Origin: an uncultured Bacillota bacterium
Lineage (GTDB): Bacteria > Bacillota > Clostridia > Peptostreptococcales > Anaerovoracaceae
Direction: 5' to 3'
Length of the DNA stretch: 64,000 nt
NCBI GenBank assembly: GCA_949287095.1
Contig: CASEFA010000006.1
Coordinates: 54,791 to 118,790 of the forward strand
The position numbers and the translations under genes are program-made. The notes under the pieces were generated by a model, which was not told the DNA's origin, searched no databases, and saw only the letters and a list, made by a program, of their open reading frames with translations. This document shows, in pieces, positions 35,955 to 44,215 of this stretch. Each line of letters begins with the position of its first letter. The first letter of the stretch is position 1.

Positions 35955-36464
35955 ATGGGTAAATTAGTTATTTTAAGAGGAAATTCTGGCAGCGGAAAAT
36001 CGACGATAGCTAAGCGTCTACAAAAGAAACTGGGACATAATACTATGATTATTTCCCAAGACGAAATCAGGAGAAACATGCTGCACGTCAATGATGGTGA
36101 AGATACACCCGCGATTCCGCTTATGAAAGAATTGTTGCAATACGGAAGTAAACACAGCAATATTGTCATATTGGAAGGCATTATGAGGTCCAATTGGTAC
36201 AGCTCACTTTTTGAGTTTGCTAAATCGCTTTACGGTTCCGAAGTTTACTCTTTCTATTTCGATATTCCTTTTGAAGAAACTTTAAAGCGCCATCTTACAA
36301 GAGAGAAATCCCGTGAATTTGGCGAAGAATCTATGCGAAGATGGTGGGTGGAAAAGGACTTTTCTGGCAGCCTCAAAGAAACAGTAATCACTGCCGACAA
36401 GGATATAGATACCATTGTCGATATAATCTATAAAGAAATAACTATAAAATGTAGGTGCAAGTGA
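35955..36464 (+). CDS. P-loop small-molecule kinase, AAA_33/zeta-like
   Basis: A 169-residue P-loop protein with Walker A GNSGSGKST at residues 9-17, IISQDEIRR as a substrate-binding Asp region, VILEGIM as Walker B-like strand and FYFDIPFEETLKRHLTREKS as lid region. The layout fits the chloramphenicol-phosphotransferase/zeta-toxin/AAA_33 kinases. Substrate unknown. No antitoxin lies next to it, so a toxin role is not favoured. The TGA stop overlaps the next ATG by one base. Confidence 0.8.
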   Translation: MGKLVILRGNSGSGKSTIAKRLQKKLGHNTMIISQDEIRRNMLHVNDGEDTPAIPLMKELLQYGSKHSNIVILEGIMRSNWYSSLFEFAKSLYGSEVYSFYFDIPFEETLKRHLTREKSREFGEESMRRWWVEKDFSGSLKETVITADKDIDTIVDIIYKEITIKCRCK

Positions 36465-36970
36465 TGAAAACCCTATACATGATTGGCGGCCCTATGGGAG
36501 TTGGAAAAACGACTGTATGTCAGCAGCTGAAACGGGATTTGCAAAACAGTGTTTTTCTTGATGGTGACTGGTGCTGGGATTCAAGCCCATTCAGAGTAAC
36601 CAGTGAAACCAAAAAAATGGTGATTGACAATATCTGTTATCTCTTGAATAACTTTCTGAGGTGTTCCGCATATGAAAATATTATTTTCTGCTGGGTTATG
36701 GACAAGCAGAGTATTATGGATTCCATTATTGAAAGATTAGATTTGAGCATCTGTACTGTGAAGTGCATATCCCTCGTTGCCAGTGAAGATACCTTGCGGC
36801 AAAGATTGTCATGTGACGTAGAGCGAGGTGTTCGCACCGTTGATGTTATTGAAAAAAGCGTCTCGAGAATACCCCTTTTTCAGGCTCTTGATACTGTTAA
36901 AATTGACACTGATAGAAAAACAATTGACATGATTGTCGATGAAATTTTAATTCCAAGGAGCACACTTTGA
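36464..36970 (+). CDS. Second P-loop kinase-like protein
   Basis: A 168-residue protein with Walker A GGPMGVGKTT (residues 8-17), LDGDWCWD as the likely substrate site and IIFCWVMDKQSIMD downstream. It is related to shikimate-kinase-like or AAA_33 proteins that phosphorylate small molecules or nucleosides. ATG 36464 is taken rather than an in-frame GTG at 36455 because AGGTG at 36453-36457 sits 6 bases upstream. It overlaps the first kinase by one base and the acetyltransferase gene by 4 bases. The pair of tandem, dissimilar kinases is unusual. Confidence 0.78.
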   Translation: MKTLYMIGGPMGVGKTTVCQQLKRDLQNSVFLDGDWCWDSSPFRVTSETKKMVIDNICYLLNNFLRCSAYENIIFCWVMDKQSIMDSIIERLDLSICTVKCISLVASEDTLRQRLSCDVERGVRTVDVIEKSVSRIPLFQALDTVKIDTDRKTIDMIVDEILIPRSTL

Positions 36971-37875
36971 TAAAAATACGAAAATACACACCGTCAGATC
37001 TTCCGGAAATCGCCCAGCTTTTCTACGACACGGTTCACACGGTAAACGCGGCGGACTATGACGATGAGCAGCTTGACGCATGGACGGACGGTAATATCGA
37101 CATGGATAAATGGAACAAAAGTCTCGAGTCCCATTACAGTCTGGTGGCCGAGGAAAACGGCGTAATTGCGGGCTTTGGCGATATAGACGAAACGGGATAC
37201 CTTGACAGGCTCTACGTTCACAAGGATTATCAGGGCAGGGGAATCGGTACTGCAATCTGCGCGCGCCTTGAGAGCAGGGTCAGGGGTAAAATCACGACCC
37301 ACGCATCTGTTACTGCAAAGCCGTTTTTCATGCAAAGAGGGTACCGCGTAATAAGGGAGCAGCAGGTGGAAAGGCGGGGAGTTTTGCTCACTAACTTCGT
37401 TATGGAAAAGGATTCTTACAATACGAAAATCCGCATTGCAGAAGCGGAAATGAGAGATGCCAGACTGACGGAAAATCTGGTTAGTGTATGGGAAAGCTCC
37501 GTAAGAGCGACTCATCACTTTTTGTCGGATGACGAAATCCTGAAGATCAAGGAATACGTTCCGGAGGCCATTAAAGAAGTTCCGGTGCTTCTTCTCGCAA
37601 AAGATGCCGACGGGAATACTGCCGGATTTATGGGGATCGCGGATAGCCGGATTGAAATGCTGTTCGTTTCCGCCGAATACAGGGGACAAGGCATCGGCAG
37701 TAAGCTTCTGTCCCGTGGCACTGCCGGATACGGCGTCAATGAGCTTGCCGTAAATGAGCAGAATCCTCTTGCCAAAGGCTTTTACGAACATATGGGATTT
37801 GAAGTCTTCAGGCGAACGGATTTTGACGAGCAGGGAAATCCGTATCCGCTTTTATATATGAAATATGTCAGGTGA
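36967..37875 (+). CDS. Tandem GNAT acetyltransferase (two fused domains)
   Basis: A 302-residue protein with two GNAT domains. In the first (about 1-150) the acetyl-CoA loop is YVHKDYQGRGIGTAI; in the second (about 156-302) it is FVSAEYRGQGIGSKLL, followed by NPLAKGFYEHMGFEV. Each half resembles YjaB-like or PhnO-like N-acetyltransferases, so the gene could be two former neighbours joined. The start is TTG 36967, overlapping the kinase stop, with AAGGAG upstream. Substrates are unknown. Confidence 0.88.
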   Translation: MIKIRKYTPSDLPEIAQLFYDTVHTVNAADYDDEQLDAWTDGNIDMDKWNKSLESHYSLVAEENGVIAGFGDIDETGYLDRLYVHKDYQGRGIGTAICARLESRVRGKITTHASVTAKPFFMQRGYRVIREQQVERRGVLLTNFVMEKDSYNTKIRIAEAEMRDARLTENLVSVWESSVRATHHFLSDDEILKIKEYVPEAIKEVPVLLLAKDADGNTAGFMGIADSRIEMLFVSAEYRGQGIGSKLLSRGTAGYGVNELAVNEQNPLAKGFYEHMGFEVFRRTDFDEQGNPYPLLYMKYVR

Positions 37876-37882
37876 GGTTGTT

Positions 37883-38410
37883 ATGACAGATTTACAGATT
37901 GCATGGCTCGAATTAGCCCTTGTCGGAGGGGTCGGAGTTCTTTTGCTGTTTGCCGGGATCACGGTAAAGGTCGTTCAAAGCAGGAAAAACCGCCGATGCA
38001 CCGAAAAGACAACGGGAACCGTTGTAAAACACATATTTTACGGAAAGGGAAGTATGTGCCCCGTCATCGAATACAGGGTGGACGGAAAAGAATACAGGAC
38101 GAGAAAGAAATATAAAGGCGTAAAGCTGATGAAAGTATCGGGGCCGCCTTTACCGATCAGATCCGATGCTTACGAAGATGAAAAGGGCTGGCTTCACGTA
38201 AAGACGGGTCCTGCCGCCAATCTTCGAGTTCTTGCGGAAAAGCTCTGGCCTTACGGCAGTGAGACGACCGTTTACTACAATCCGGAAAATCCGAAGAAAT
38301 GTTATGTAGAAAGACCTGTTTCCGGCGGTATTGTGACCATAATTTTTACGGCGATGGGAGTCGGAATTATTATAATGAGCATATTTATGTTCTTTTTGAT
38401 TAAATCGTAG
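37883..38410 (+). CDS. DUF3592-like membrane protein
   Basis: A 175-residue protein with one TM helix at the N-terminus (about residues 9-30), a soluble middle with TGTVVKHIFYGKGSMCPVIEYRVDGKEYR and VYYNPENPKKCYVE, and a second TM helix at the end. The repeat of a CPVIEY-type strand with the YNPENP motif is typical of DUF3592. Role unknown. ATG 37883 is preferred because GGTGAGG lies upstream; an in-frame ATG at 37865 lies within the preceding gene. Confidence 0.7.
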   Translation: MTDLQIAWLELALVGGVGVLLLFAGITVKVVQSRKNRRCTEKTTGTVVKHIFYGKGSMCPVIEYRVDGKEYRTRKKYKGVKLMKVSGPPLPIRSDAYEDEKGWLHVKTGPAANLRVLAEKLWPYGSETTVYYNPENPKKCYVERPVSGGIVTIIFTAMGVGIIIMSIFMFFLIKS

Positions 38411-38442
38411 GATTTATTTACTTAAGACAAGAGGAGATAGAA

Positions 38443-38970
38443 ATGATCAGATTTGAAAAAGTAACTCCAAAGAATTTTGAAGACGTTATAAACCTGAGAC
38501 TAAGAGATGATCAGGTGGGATTTCTGGAAAACAACCTTTACTCACTGGCAGAATCCTATGTTTTTACATATCTGGAGCCAAGAGCCATTTATAAAGATGA
38601 TGAGCTCATAGGTTTCATGCTATACTATTTTCAGCCTGACGGTGTGGTGAGAGAAATGGGACCCGGTGAGGGCAGTCACGAAATTCATTCGGACGGAAAG
38701 GATTACGTGTATCTTAAGCGTATAATGCTTGATAAAGACATTCAGGGCAAGGGTCTCGGAAGGGCGTCCATGAAAGCTGCCGCCGAGTTCTTTAGAAGAG
38801 AATATCCTTCCGCCGCTTTTGTAGAGCTGATGCACTACATGGATAACGACACAGGTGCGTCCCTTTACGAGTCACTGGGATATAAGTCCACCGGAGAGGT
38901 AAGGCGAACGCTTCGTCCGGGAACTGACGACGAATACGATGAAGAACTGGTAAGGAGGATGTATTACTGA
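38443..38970 (+). CDS. GNAT family N-acetyltransferase
   Basis: A 175-residue acetyltransferase. KRIMLDKDIQGKGLGRASMKAAAEFF contains the pyrophosphate-binding Q/RxxGxG/A loop, and DTGASLYESLGYKSTGEVRR is the usual C-terminal strand region. The N-terminal NLRLRDDQVGFLENNLYSLAES resembles spermidine acetyltransferase-like (BltD/PaiA-type) enzymes, so polyamine or aminoglycoside-like substrates are possible. RBS AAGAGGAG lies upstream. It ends the accessory cassette on the plus strand. Confidence 0.87.
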   Translation: MIRFEKVTPKNFEDVINLRLRDDQVGFLENNLYSLAESYVFTYLEPRAIYKDDELIGFMLYYFQPDGVVREMGPGEGSHEIHSDGKDYVYLKRIMLDKDIQGKGLGRASMKAAAEFFRREYPSAAFVELMHYMDNDTGASLYESLGYKSTGEVRRTLRPGTDDEYDEELVRRMYY

Positions 38971-39303
38971 AAAACGGCCAGTTGCAGAAACGGTTGAAGT
39001 TTTACTTCGTTATCGAAAAATGACCGTTTTGTCGAAGGATTTTCTACGTTTGCTGACCGCATTTACAATTTTGTCGAAGGAAAATGCGCTTTTTCGGGTG
39101 TAACAGCGTAAAATGTTCAACTAAAGGCGCTGAGAGTGCACACTTTGTCGAAAATCACTTTGACAAAGGGTGCTGCTTGTCCTTAAAATGTCGAAAACCG
39201 GCATCAGAAGCTGAAATCAAGGTTCTGATGCCTGAAACCATACGTCAGCCCGCGCCGGTATTTGGCTACTGATTTTTCCACATATCAACATCCGCAAGAC
39301 TAA
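38971..39303. other. Gene-free stretch with short repeats and a hairpin
   Basis: No supported gene lies here. TTTTGTCGAAGGA occurs twice (39027-39039 and 39069-39081), and shortened forms of TGTCGAAAA occur near 39146 and 39189. A perfect 9-bp inverted repeat, GCATCAGAA (39201-39209) and TTCTGATGC (39223-39231), has no T-run. A 62-codon open frame at 39084-39272 has no ribosome site and no recognisable sequence. It may be a decayed gene or an untranslated RNA. Confidence 0.4.
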
Positions 39304-39951
39304 TCATTTTTCCAGAAAGGAATGGCTTATGATGTAGAATTCTTCCTGGCTCGGCCTGTATTCCTTAGCCATATTCTCCAATGTGTCGTCATATTTCAAA
39401 GCTTCTTCCTCATCTATATTCATAACCGGACTGTCAGAGTAAACCCACCTGTGGCCGCTGAGGACGCCAGGTACAAGCTCCCTTACCATCATGGCGGACG
39501 GATATTTCCCATCTGCCGTGCATACACCGTATTTCAGGCAGCTTTTAAAGCCACAGCTCACGTAGTTTGAGGGGCTTCCAAAGATTACGACGGTATCGTA
39601 GCCGAGCTTCATAGCGTGATTAAATGAATTCTCTATGAGCTTTTTCCCGTATCCTCTCCTCTGGTATTCCGGCTTTATGCACACGGGGCCGAAGGTGAGT
39701 ATTTCCTTTACTTTTCCGGTTTCATCTGCCAATTTTGCTCTGGTGTACATGATGTTTCCGATAACTTCTCCATCAAGCTCTGCAACGAAGTCGAGGTCTG
39801 AAATAAAGTCCTCGTGATTTCTCATGACATGAACGAGATAGTGCTCCACGCATCCGGGTCTGTAAATGTTGTAAAAGGCCTCTCTTGTTATCCTTTCAAC
39901 GGTTTCATAATCTGATGCACGTTCATTCCGTATGATTAAATTACTACTCAT
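39304..39951 (-). CDS. GNAT family N-acetyltransferase (YhbS-like)
   Basis: A 215-residue acetyltransferase on the minus strand. ITREAFYNIYRPGCVEHYLV, FGPVCIKPEYQRRGYGKKLIENS and VIFGSPSNYVSCGFKSC match the COG3153/YhbS-like group, whose members acetylate small molecules or remain uncharacterised. GAGGAG precedes the ATG. It is divergent from xseA and appears to be a single-gene unit inserted in an otherwise conserved block. Confidence 0.88.
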   Translation of the reverse strand: MSSNLIIRNERASDYETVERITREAFYNIYRPGCVEHYLVHVMRNHEDFISDLDFVAELDGEVIGNIMYTRAKLADETGKVKEILTFGPVCIKPEYQRRGYGKKLIENSFNHAMKLGYDTVVIFGSPSNYVSCGFKSCLKYGVCTADGKYPSAMMVRELVPGVLSGHRWVYSDSPVMNIDEEEALKYDDTLENMAKEYRPSQEEFYIISHSFLEK

Positions 39952-40025
39952 TGCGTTTATCTCCTCTGGCTTTTTACATTATCTTACCATAACCGGCTTC
40001 TGCGATAAACATTTTCGGAAAACAT

Positions 40026-40055
40026 CTTCTCAATATCCGTCTGAGAAGGTATAAT
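40026..40055 (+). promoter_or_regulatory. xseA operon promoter with inverted repeat
   Basis: TATAAT at 40050-40055 is a consensus -10; TTCTCA at 40027-40032 is a weak -35 at 17 bp. The arms CTTCTCA (40026-40032) and TGAGAAG (40042-40048) form a palindrome across the promoter, which could be an operator because no upstream plus-strand gene needs a terminator here. Confidence 0.55.
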
Positions 40056-40112
40056 ATGGAGTGGCAAAGTTTAATCAGGTATTGATGAAAAACATGCAGT
40101 ACGGAGGTCATT

Positions 40113-41240
40113 ATGGCTATAAAGCCTGTAAGCGTATCTCAACTGAATGAATACATATCGAGAGTTCTGGGAACGGATCCTCTGCTGTCCTTTGTGACCG
40201 TAAGAGGCGAGATAGAGGGCATAAAGTACCATGCCAGCGGTCACGTTTACTTTTCTATCGCTGACGAAGCGAGCAGGATAAACTGCTTTCTGCCGAGGGA
40301 AAAGGCGGCAGGCCTTAAGACTCTCCTTGAAAACGGCGATTCGGTCGTGATAACGGGCGGAGTAAGCGTGTATAAGAAGACCGGGTCATATTCCATATAC
40401 GTGAGGGAAATAGAGCCTGAAGGAGCGGGCGCCGCGGCTACAGCCTTTGATGAGCTCAAGGCAAAACTCGAAAAAGAAGGACTTTTCAGCAGGGCTCATA
40501 AGAAGAACCTGCCTGAATTTCCCCATAAAATAGGACTGGTTACGTCTGACACAGGCGCGGCGTTAAAGGATATGCTCAGCATACTGGATTCCAGAAACAG
40601 ACTTGTGGATATAGTTCTCTTTCCCGTTCTGGTTCAGGGAGACAGCGCAGCCGCAGATATTACCCGGACCATAAACTATATAGACGAAAACGTCGATGAT
40701 ATAGACGTTCTCATAGTCGGAAGAGGCGGCGGCGCGCCGGGAGATCTTGCCTGCTTCAACGATGAAGCTCTGGCAAGGGCCATATATAAATGCCATATAC
40801 CGGTGATTTCGGCCGTGGGACATGAAATAGACTTTACGATTGCGGATTTTGTCGCGGACGTGAGAGCGGAGACTCCTACTGCGGCGGCGCAGCTCGCGGC
40901 GCCCGATACGGCGGAGATCATGAACCGGTTAAAAGCCGTTATCGACGGGCTTAAAGCCCATGCCTCCAACAAACTGATGTACGAGACGCTAAGATGCGAC
41001 AATCTTATCATGGAGCTGAAATCCTCTGCATTAAAGCGTATCGGCGATGGGGAGAAAGCTCTTTCTTCCGTGGGAACCGTTCTTTCGGAGAACAATCCCG
41101 AGAAGATACTTAAGAGCGGCTATTCCATAGTGACAAAAGACGGAAAAGCGGTATCGTCGTCTTCCGAAATCTCCGAAGGCGACAGGGTTGAAATCCTGTT
41201 CGGAGACGGCAGAGCAAAAGCGGAGATAACAGGTGTGTAA
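40113..41240 (+). CDS. xseA: Exodeoxyribonuclease VII large subunit
   Basis: XseA with XseB forms exonuclease VII, which trims single-stranded DNA. The N-terminal OB fold (PVSVSQLNEYISRVL, VTVRGEIEG) is followed by the catalytic domain with GLVTSDTGAALKDML, DVLIVGRGGGAPGDLACFNDE and VGHEIDFTIADFVADVRAETPTAAA. At 375 residues it is shorter than the E. coli protein because the coiled-coil region is reduced. GGAGG lies before ATG 40113. xseB follows 17 bases later. Confidence 0.95.
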   Translation: MAIKPVSVSQLNEYISRVLGTDPLLSFVTVRGEIEGIKYHASGHVYFSIADEASRINCFLPREKAAGLKTLLENGDSVVITGGVSVYKKTGSYSIYVREIEPEGAGAAATAFDELKAKLEKEGLFSRAHKKNLPEFPHKIGLVTSDTGAALKDMLSILDSRNRLVDIVLFPVLVQGDSAAADITRTINYIDENVDDIDVLIVGRGGGAPGDLACFNDEALARAIYKCHIPVISAVGHEIDFTIADFVADVRAETPTAAAQLAAPDTAEIMNRLKAVIDGLKAHASNKLMYETLRCDNLIMELKSSALKRIGDGEKALSSVGTVLSENNPEKILKSGYSIVTKDGKAVSSSSEISEGDRVEILFGDGRAKAEITGV

Positions 41241-41257
41241 CAGAGGGGAGAATTGCG

Positions 41258-41443
41258 ATGAGCGGAACATTTGAAGAGAATATGGAAAAGCTTAAGGAGC
41301 TTTCCGAAAAGATTAAAGACAGAGATATAGGCATTGAAGAAGCCGTAAGCTGTTACGAAGAGGGCATGAAGTATTACCGGTCCTGCGAGGAAATCCTTAA
41401 GAACGCAAAACAGAAAATGGAAAAATTTGAAGGCGAGGTGTAA
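41258..41443 (+). CDS. xseB: Exodeoxyribonuclease VII small subunit
   Basis: A 61-residue protein with the XseB helical hairpin: FEENMEKLKELSEKIKDRDIGIEEAVSCYEEG followed by a second helix. It binds the XseA coiled coil. ATG 41258 has GAGGGGAG upstream. Between xseA and ispA, as in many Firmicutes. Confidence 0.93.
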   Translation: MSGTFEENMEKLKELSEKIKDRDIGIEEAVSCYEEGMKYYRSCEEILKNAKQKMEKFEGEV

Positions 41444-41446
41444 CCC

Positions 41447-42340
41447 GTGAGAGAAAGCTATGATGAATATCTTAAGATATTGAACGACAATCTTCTCGAC
41501 TATCTGCCGCCGGTGGATCCTAAAAGCAGCACTCTATACGATGCGATGAAGTATTCCCTTACGGCAGGCGGAAAAAGGCTGAGACCGGTGCTTCTCATGG
41601 CCTCCTGTGAATTTGCGGGCGGAAAGGCGGAAAAAGCGCTTCCTTACGCCTGCGCCATGGAGTATATTCACACATACTCTCTCATTCACGACGATCTTCC
41701 ATGTATGGACGACGACGATTTAAGGCGTGGAAAACCCACCAATCACAAGGTGTACGGCGTCGGAATGGCGACTCTTGCGGGAGACGGCCTTTTAAATTCG
41801 GCTTTTGAGGTGATGAGTAAGAACCTCTTCATGAATTTTGACGACCCCGACGAACTGAAGCGGCACATAAACGCCATGTACATAATCACAAAGGCCGCAG
41901 GCATCACAGGCATGGTGGCGGGACAGGTTTCCGACATCGAATCCGAGCACACCGAATGTTCTGAAGAAATGCTTGAATATATTCACAGAAACAAGACGGG
42001 AGCTCTCCTTGTCGGTTCGGTTAAAGCAGGTCTCGTCCTCGGCGGGGCGGACAAGGAAATGCTTGACGATATGACTGTTTATGCCGAAAACCTGGGGCTT
42101 GCATACCAGATAAGGGACGATCTTCTCGACGTTCTGGGAAGCGCCGAGGAAATGGGCAAGAATTCCGGAGCGGACGCGCAGCACGAAAAGGTTACATACG
42201 TAAGCCTTAACGGCGTTGAAAACTCGGAGAAAAAGCTGAAAGAGCTCACTCAGGAAGCCGTAAATGTCATAGAAAAGTACTACGACAACGCTGAGTTCTT
42301 CAGAAATCTCATACTGAAACTTTCCGAAAGGACTAAATAA
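41447..42340 (+). CDS. ispA: Geranyl/farnesyl diphosphate synthase
   Basis: A 297-residue trans-prenyltransferase that condenses IPP with allylic diphosphates. The first Asp-rich motif is DDLPCMDDDDLRRGK, the second DDLLDVLG. The residues before the first motif (YSLIH) and overall length fit a farnesyl diphosphate synthase of the bacterial type. The start is GTG 41447, 3 bases after xseB. dxs follows 10 bases later, so this operon supplies isoprenoids through the MEP pathway. Confidence 0.94.
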   Translation: MRESYDEYLKILNDNLLDYLPPVDPKSSTLYDAMKYSLTAGGKRLRPVLLMASCEFAGGKAEKALPYACAMEYIHTYSLIHDDLPCMDDDDLRRGKPTNHKVYGVGMATLAGDGLLNSAFEVMSKNLFMNFDDPDELKRHINAMYIITKAAGITGMVAGQVSDIESEHTECSEEMLEYIHRNKTGALLVGSVKAGLVLGGADKEMLDDMTVYAENLGLAYQIRDDLLDVLGSAEEMGKNSGADAQHEKVTYVSLNGVENSEKKLKELTQEAVNVIEKYYDNAEFFRNLILKLSERTK

Positions 42341-42350
42341 GGAGCGGTTT

Positions 42351-44213
42351 ATGTCAAAAAATCTAACGGAATACAACTTTCCCGAAGATCTTAAAACCAT
42401 GAGTCCCGACGAGCTGAACCTTCTGTCGTACTCTATAAGGGACTTTCTCATAGAAAACATATCGAAGACTGGCGGTCACCTCGCGTCAAATCTCGGCGTG
42501 GTGGAGCTTACCATTGCCCTCCACAGGGTGTTCGACAGCCCGGAGGATAAGATAATCTGGGACGTAGGCCACCAGAGCTATGTCCACAAGATTCTTACGG
42601 GAAGAGCCGGCGATTTTGATACCTTAAGAAAGCTGGACGGACTTTCAGGCTTCCCTAAGCGAAAAGAGAGCCCTCACGATATATACGACACGGGACATTC
42701 CAGCACGTCGATCTCAGCAGCGGCAGGTATTGCGGCGGGAAGAGATCTTAAAGGCGACAAGTACGACGTCATCGCGGTGATAGGGGACGGTTCCATGACC
42801 GGAGGCCTTGCCTTTGAAGCCCTCAACAATCTGGGCATGTCCAAGTCCAGAGTCATCGTAATTTTAAACGACAACGGAATGAGTATCTCCAGAAACATAG
42901 GCGGACTTTCCGAGCATCTGGGAAAACTCAGGACTTCCGAGGGCTACCTTAACGCAAAGGCTTCAATAAAGAAATCCATAGAAAAAATCCCAGGAATAGG
43001 AGCTTCCCTGCGAGGCTCCATCGCCAAAGCGAAGGACAGGGTGAAATACGCCATAATTTCGGGCGGAGTTATCTTCGAGGAGCTTGGCTTCACGTACCTT
43101 GGCCCTGCCGACGGACACGATATAGATGATCTCATAGAGGTTTTAGAGCACGCAAAGCACGTTAACGGTCCTGTCCTCGTCCACGTTATCACGAAGAAGG
43201 GCAAGGGCTACAGGCAGGCCGAAATATACCCTGACCGGTTTCACGGAACGGGTCCTTTCAACACAGAGACGGGACACGAGCTGTCTCCGTCAAAGGTTAC
43301 GTACTCTGAGGTTTTTGGACGTAAGATTCTGGAGCTTGCCGACAGGGACGATAAGATTACGGCCATATCCGCCGCCATGTGCGACGCTACGGGTCTGGGC
43401 GGCTTTGCAGTCAAATATCCTAAGAGATTTTTTGACGTGGGGATAGCGGAAGGCCACGGCGTGACCTTTGCGACAGGTCTTGCATGCGCGGGCTTCAAGC
43501 CGGTTGTCGCCATTTATTCGTCGTTCCTTCAGAGAGCCTACGACGAAATATTGGAGGACGTATGTCTCCAGCAGCTTCCTGTTATCTTTGCGCTGGACAG
43601 AGCAGGAATCGTCGGTGCAGACGGGGAGACTCACCACGGAATTTTCGATATTTCGTATCTTTCCACGGCTCCGGGAATGACCATACTTACTCCCGCATCG
43701 GGAAAGCAACTTGAGGAAATGCTTGAATACGCCGCTTCACTCGACCATCCTGCAGCAGTAAGATATCCGAGGGGCGCCGCCGCCGTGGAGCCATCCATAA
43801 AGGAAAGATTCACGGGGAAAAACATACGCATATCCTGCGGAAGAGACGTGGATATCCTGGCCTGCGGAACGACTTATGCCGACGGAAGAAAGGCCGTAGA
43901 GATACTCAGGGATGCGGGAATAGATGCAGGGCTTGTAAACATCGGCATCGTAAAGCCGGGAGAGTACGGTTTCCTGAAGGACGATGCTGGTATTCGTAAT
44001 AAGTTATACGTAACCTTAGAGGACAACACTTTAAACGGCGGATTCGGAGAAATCTTCAAGGCCGAAAACGACGACCTGCGCGTTTTCTCCCTGGGGTGGC
44101 CGGATAAATTCATAGAGCACGGAAGCACCGCCGAACTTAAGGAAAGATACGGTCTTACGCCGGAGGCCGTGGCAATTTCCGTCGCCAGAGCTTTAGACGA
44201 AAGGAACGGCTGA
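42351..44213 (+). CDS. dxs: 1-deoxy-D-xylulose-5-phosphate synthase
   Basis: Dxs joins pyruvate and glyceraldehyde 3-phosphate with thiamine diphosphate, the first MEP-pathway step. The 620-residue protein shows SKTGGHLASNLGVVELTIALHRVFD, the TPP motif beginning GDGSMTGGLAFEALNN, and the transketolase pyrimidine domain with DRAGIVGADGETHHG. A C-terminal transketolase domain closes it. It is preceded by GGAGCGG and followed 2 bases later by tlyA. Confidence 0.97.
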   Translation: MSKNLTEYNFPEDLKTMSPDELNLLSYSIRDFLIENISKTGGHLASNLGVVELTIALHRVFDSPEDKIIWDVGHQSYVHKILTGRAGDFDTLRKLDGLSGFPKRKESPHDIYDTGHSSTSISAAAGIAAGRDLKGDKYDVIAVIGDGSMTGGLAFEALNNLGMSKSRVIVILNDNGMSISRNIGGLSEHLGKLRTSEGYLNAKASIKKSIEKIPGIGASLRGSIAKAKDRVKYAIISGGVIFEELGFTYLGPADGHDIDDLIEVLEHAKHVNGPVLVHVITKKGKGYRQAEIYPDRFHGTGPFNTETGHELSPSKVTYSEVFGRKILELADRDDKITAISAAMCDATGLGGFAVKYPKRFFDVGIAEGHGVTFATGLACAGFKPVVAIYSSFLQRAYDEILEDVCLQQLPVIFALDRAGIVGADGETHHGIFDISYLSTAPGMTILTPASGKQLEEMLEYAASLDHPAAVRYPRGAAAVEPSIKERFTGKNIRISCGRDVDILACGTTYADGRKAVEILRDAGIDAGLVNIGIVKPGEYGFLKDDAGIRNKLYVTLEDNTLNGGFGEIFKAENDDLRVFSLGWPDKFIEHGSTAELKERYGLTPEAVAISVARALDERNG

Positions 44214-44215
44214 TT

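Noticed and set aside
39084..39272. A 62-codon open frame in the acetyltransferase gap.
   Set aside because: No ribosome site, no family, and it crosses the inverted repeat at 39201-39231.
38971..39303. CRISPR array.
   Set aside because: The 13-base repeats are too few and irregular, no leader or cas gene is present. No array was seen elsewhere in the window.
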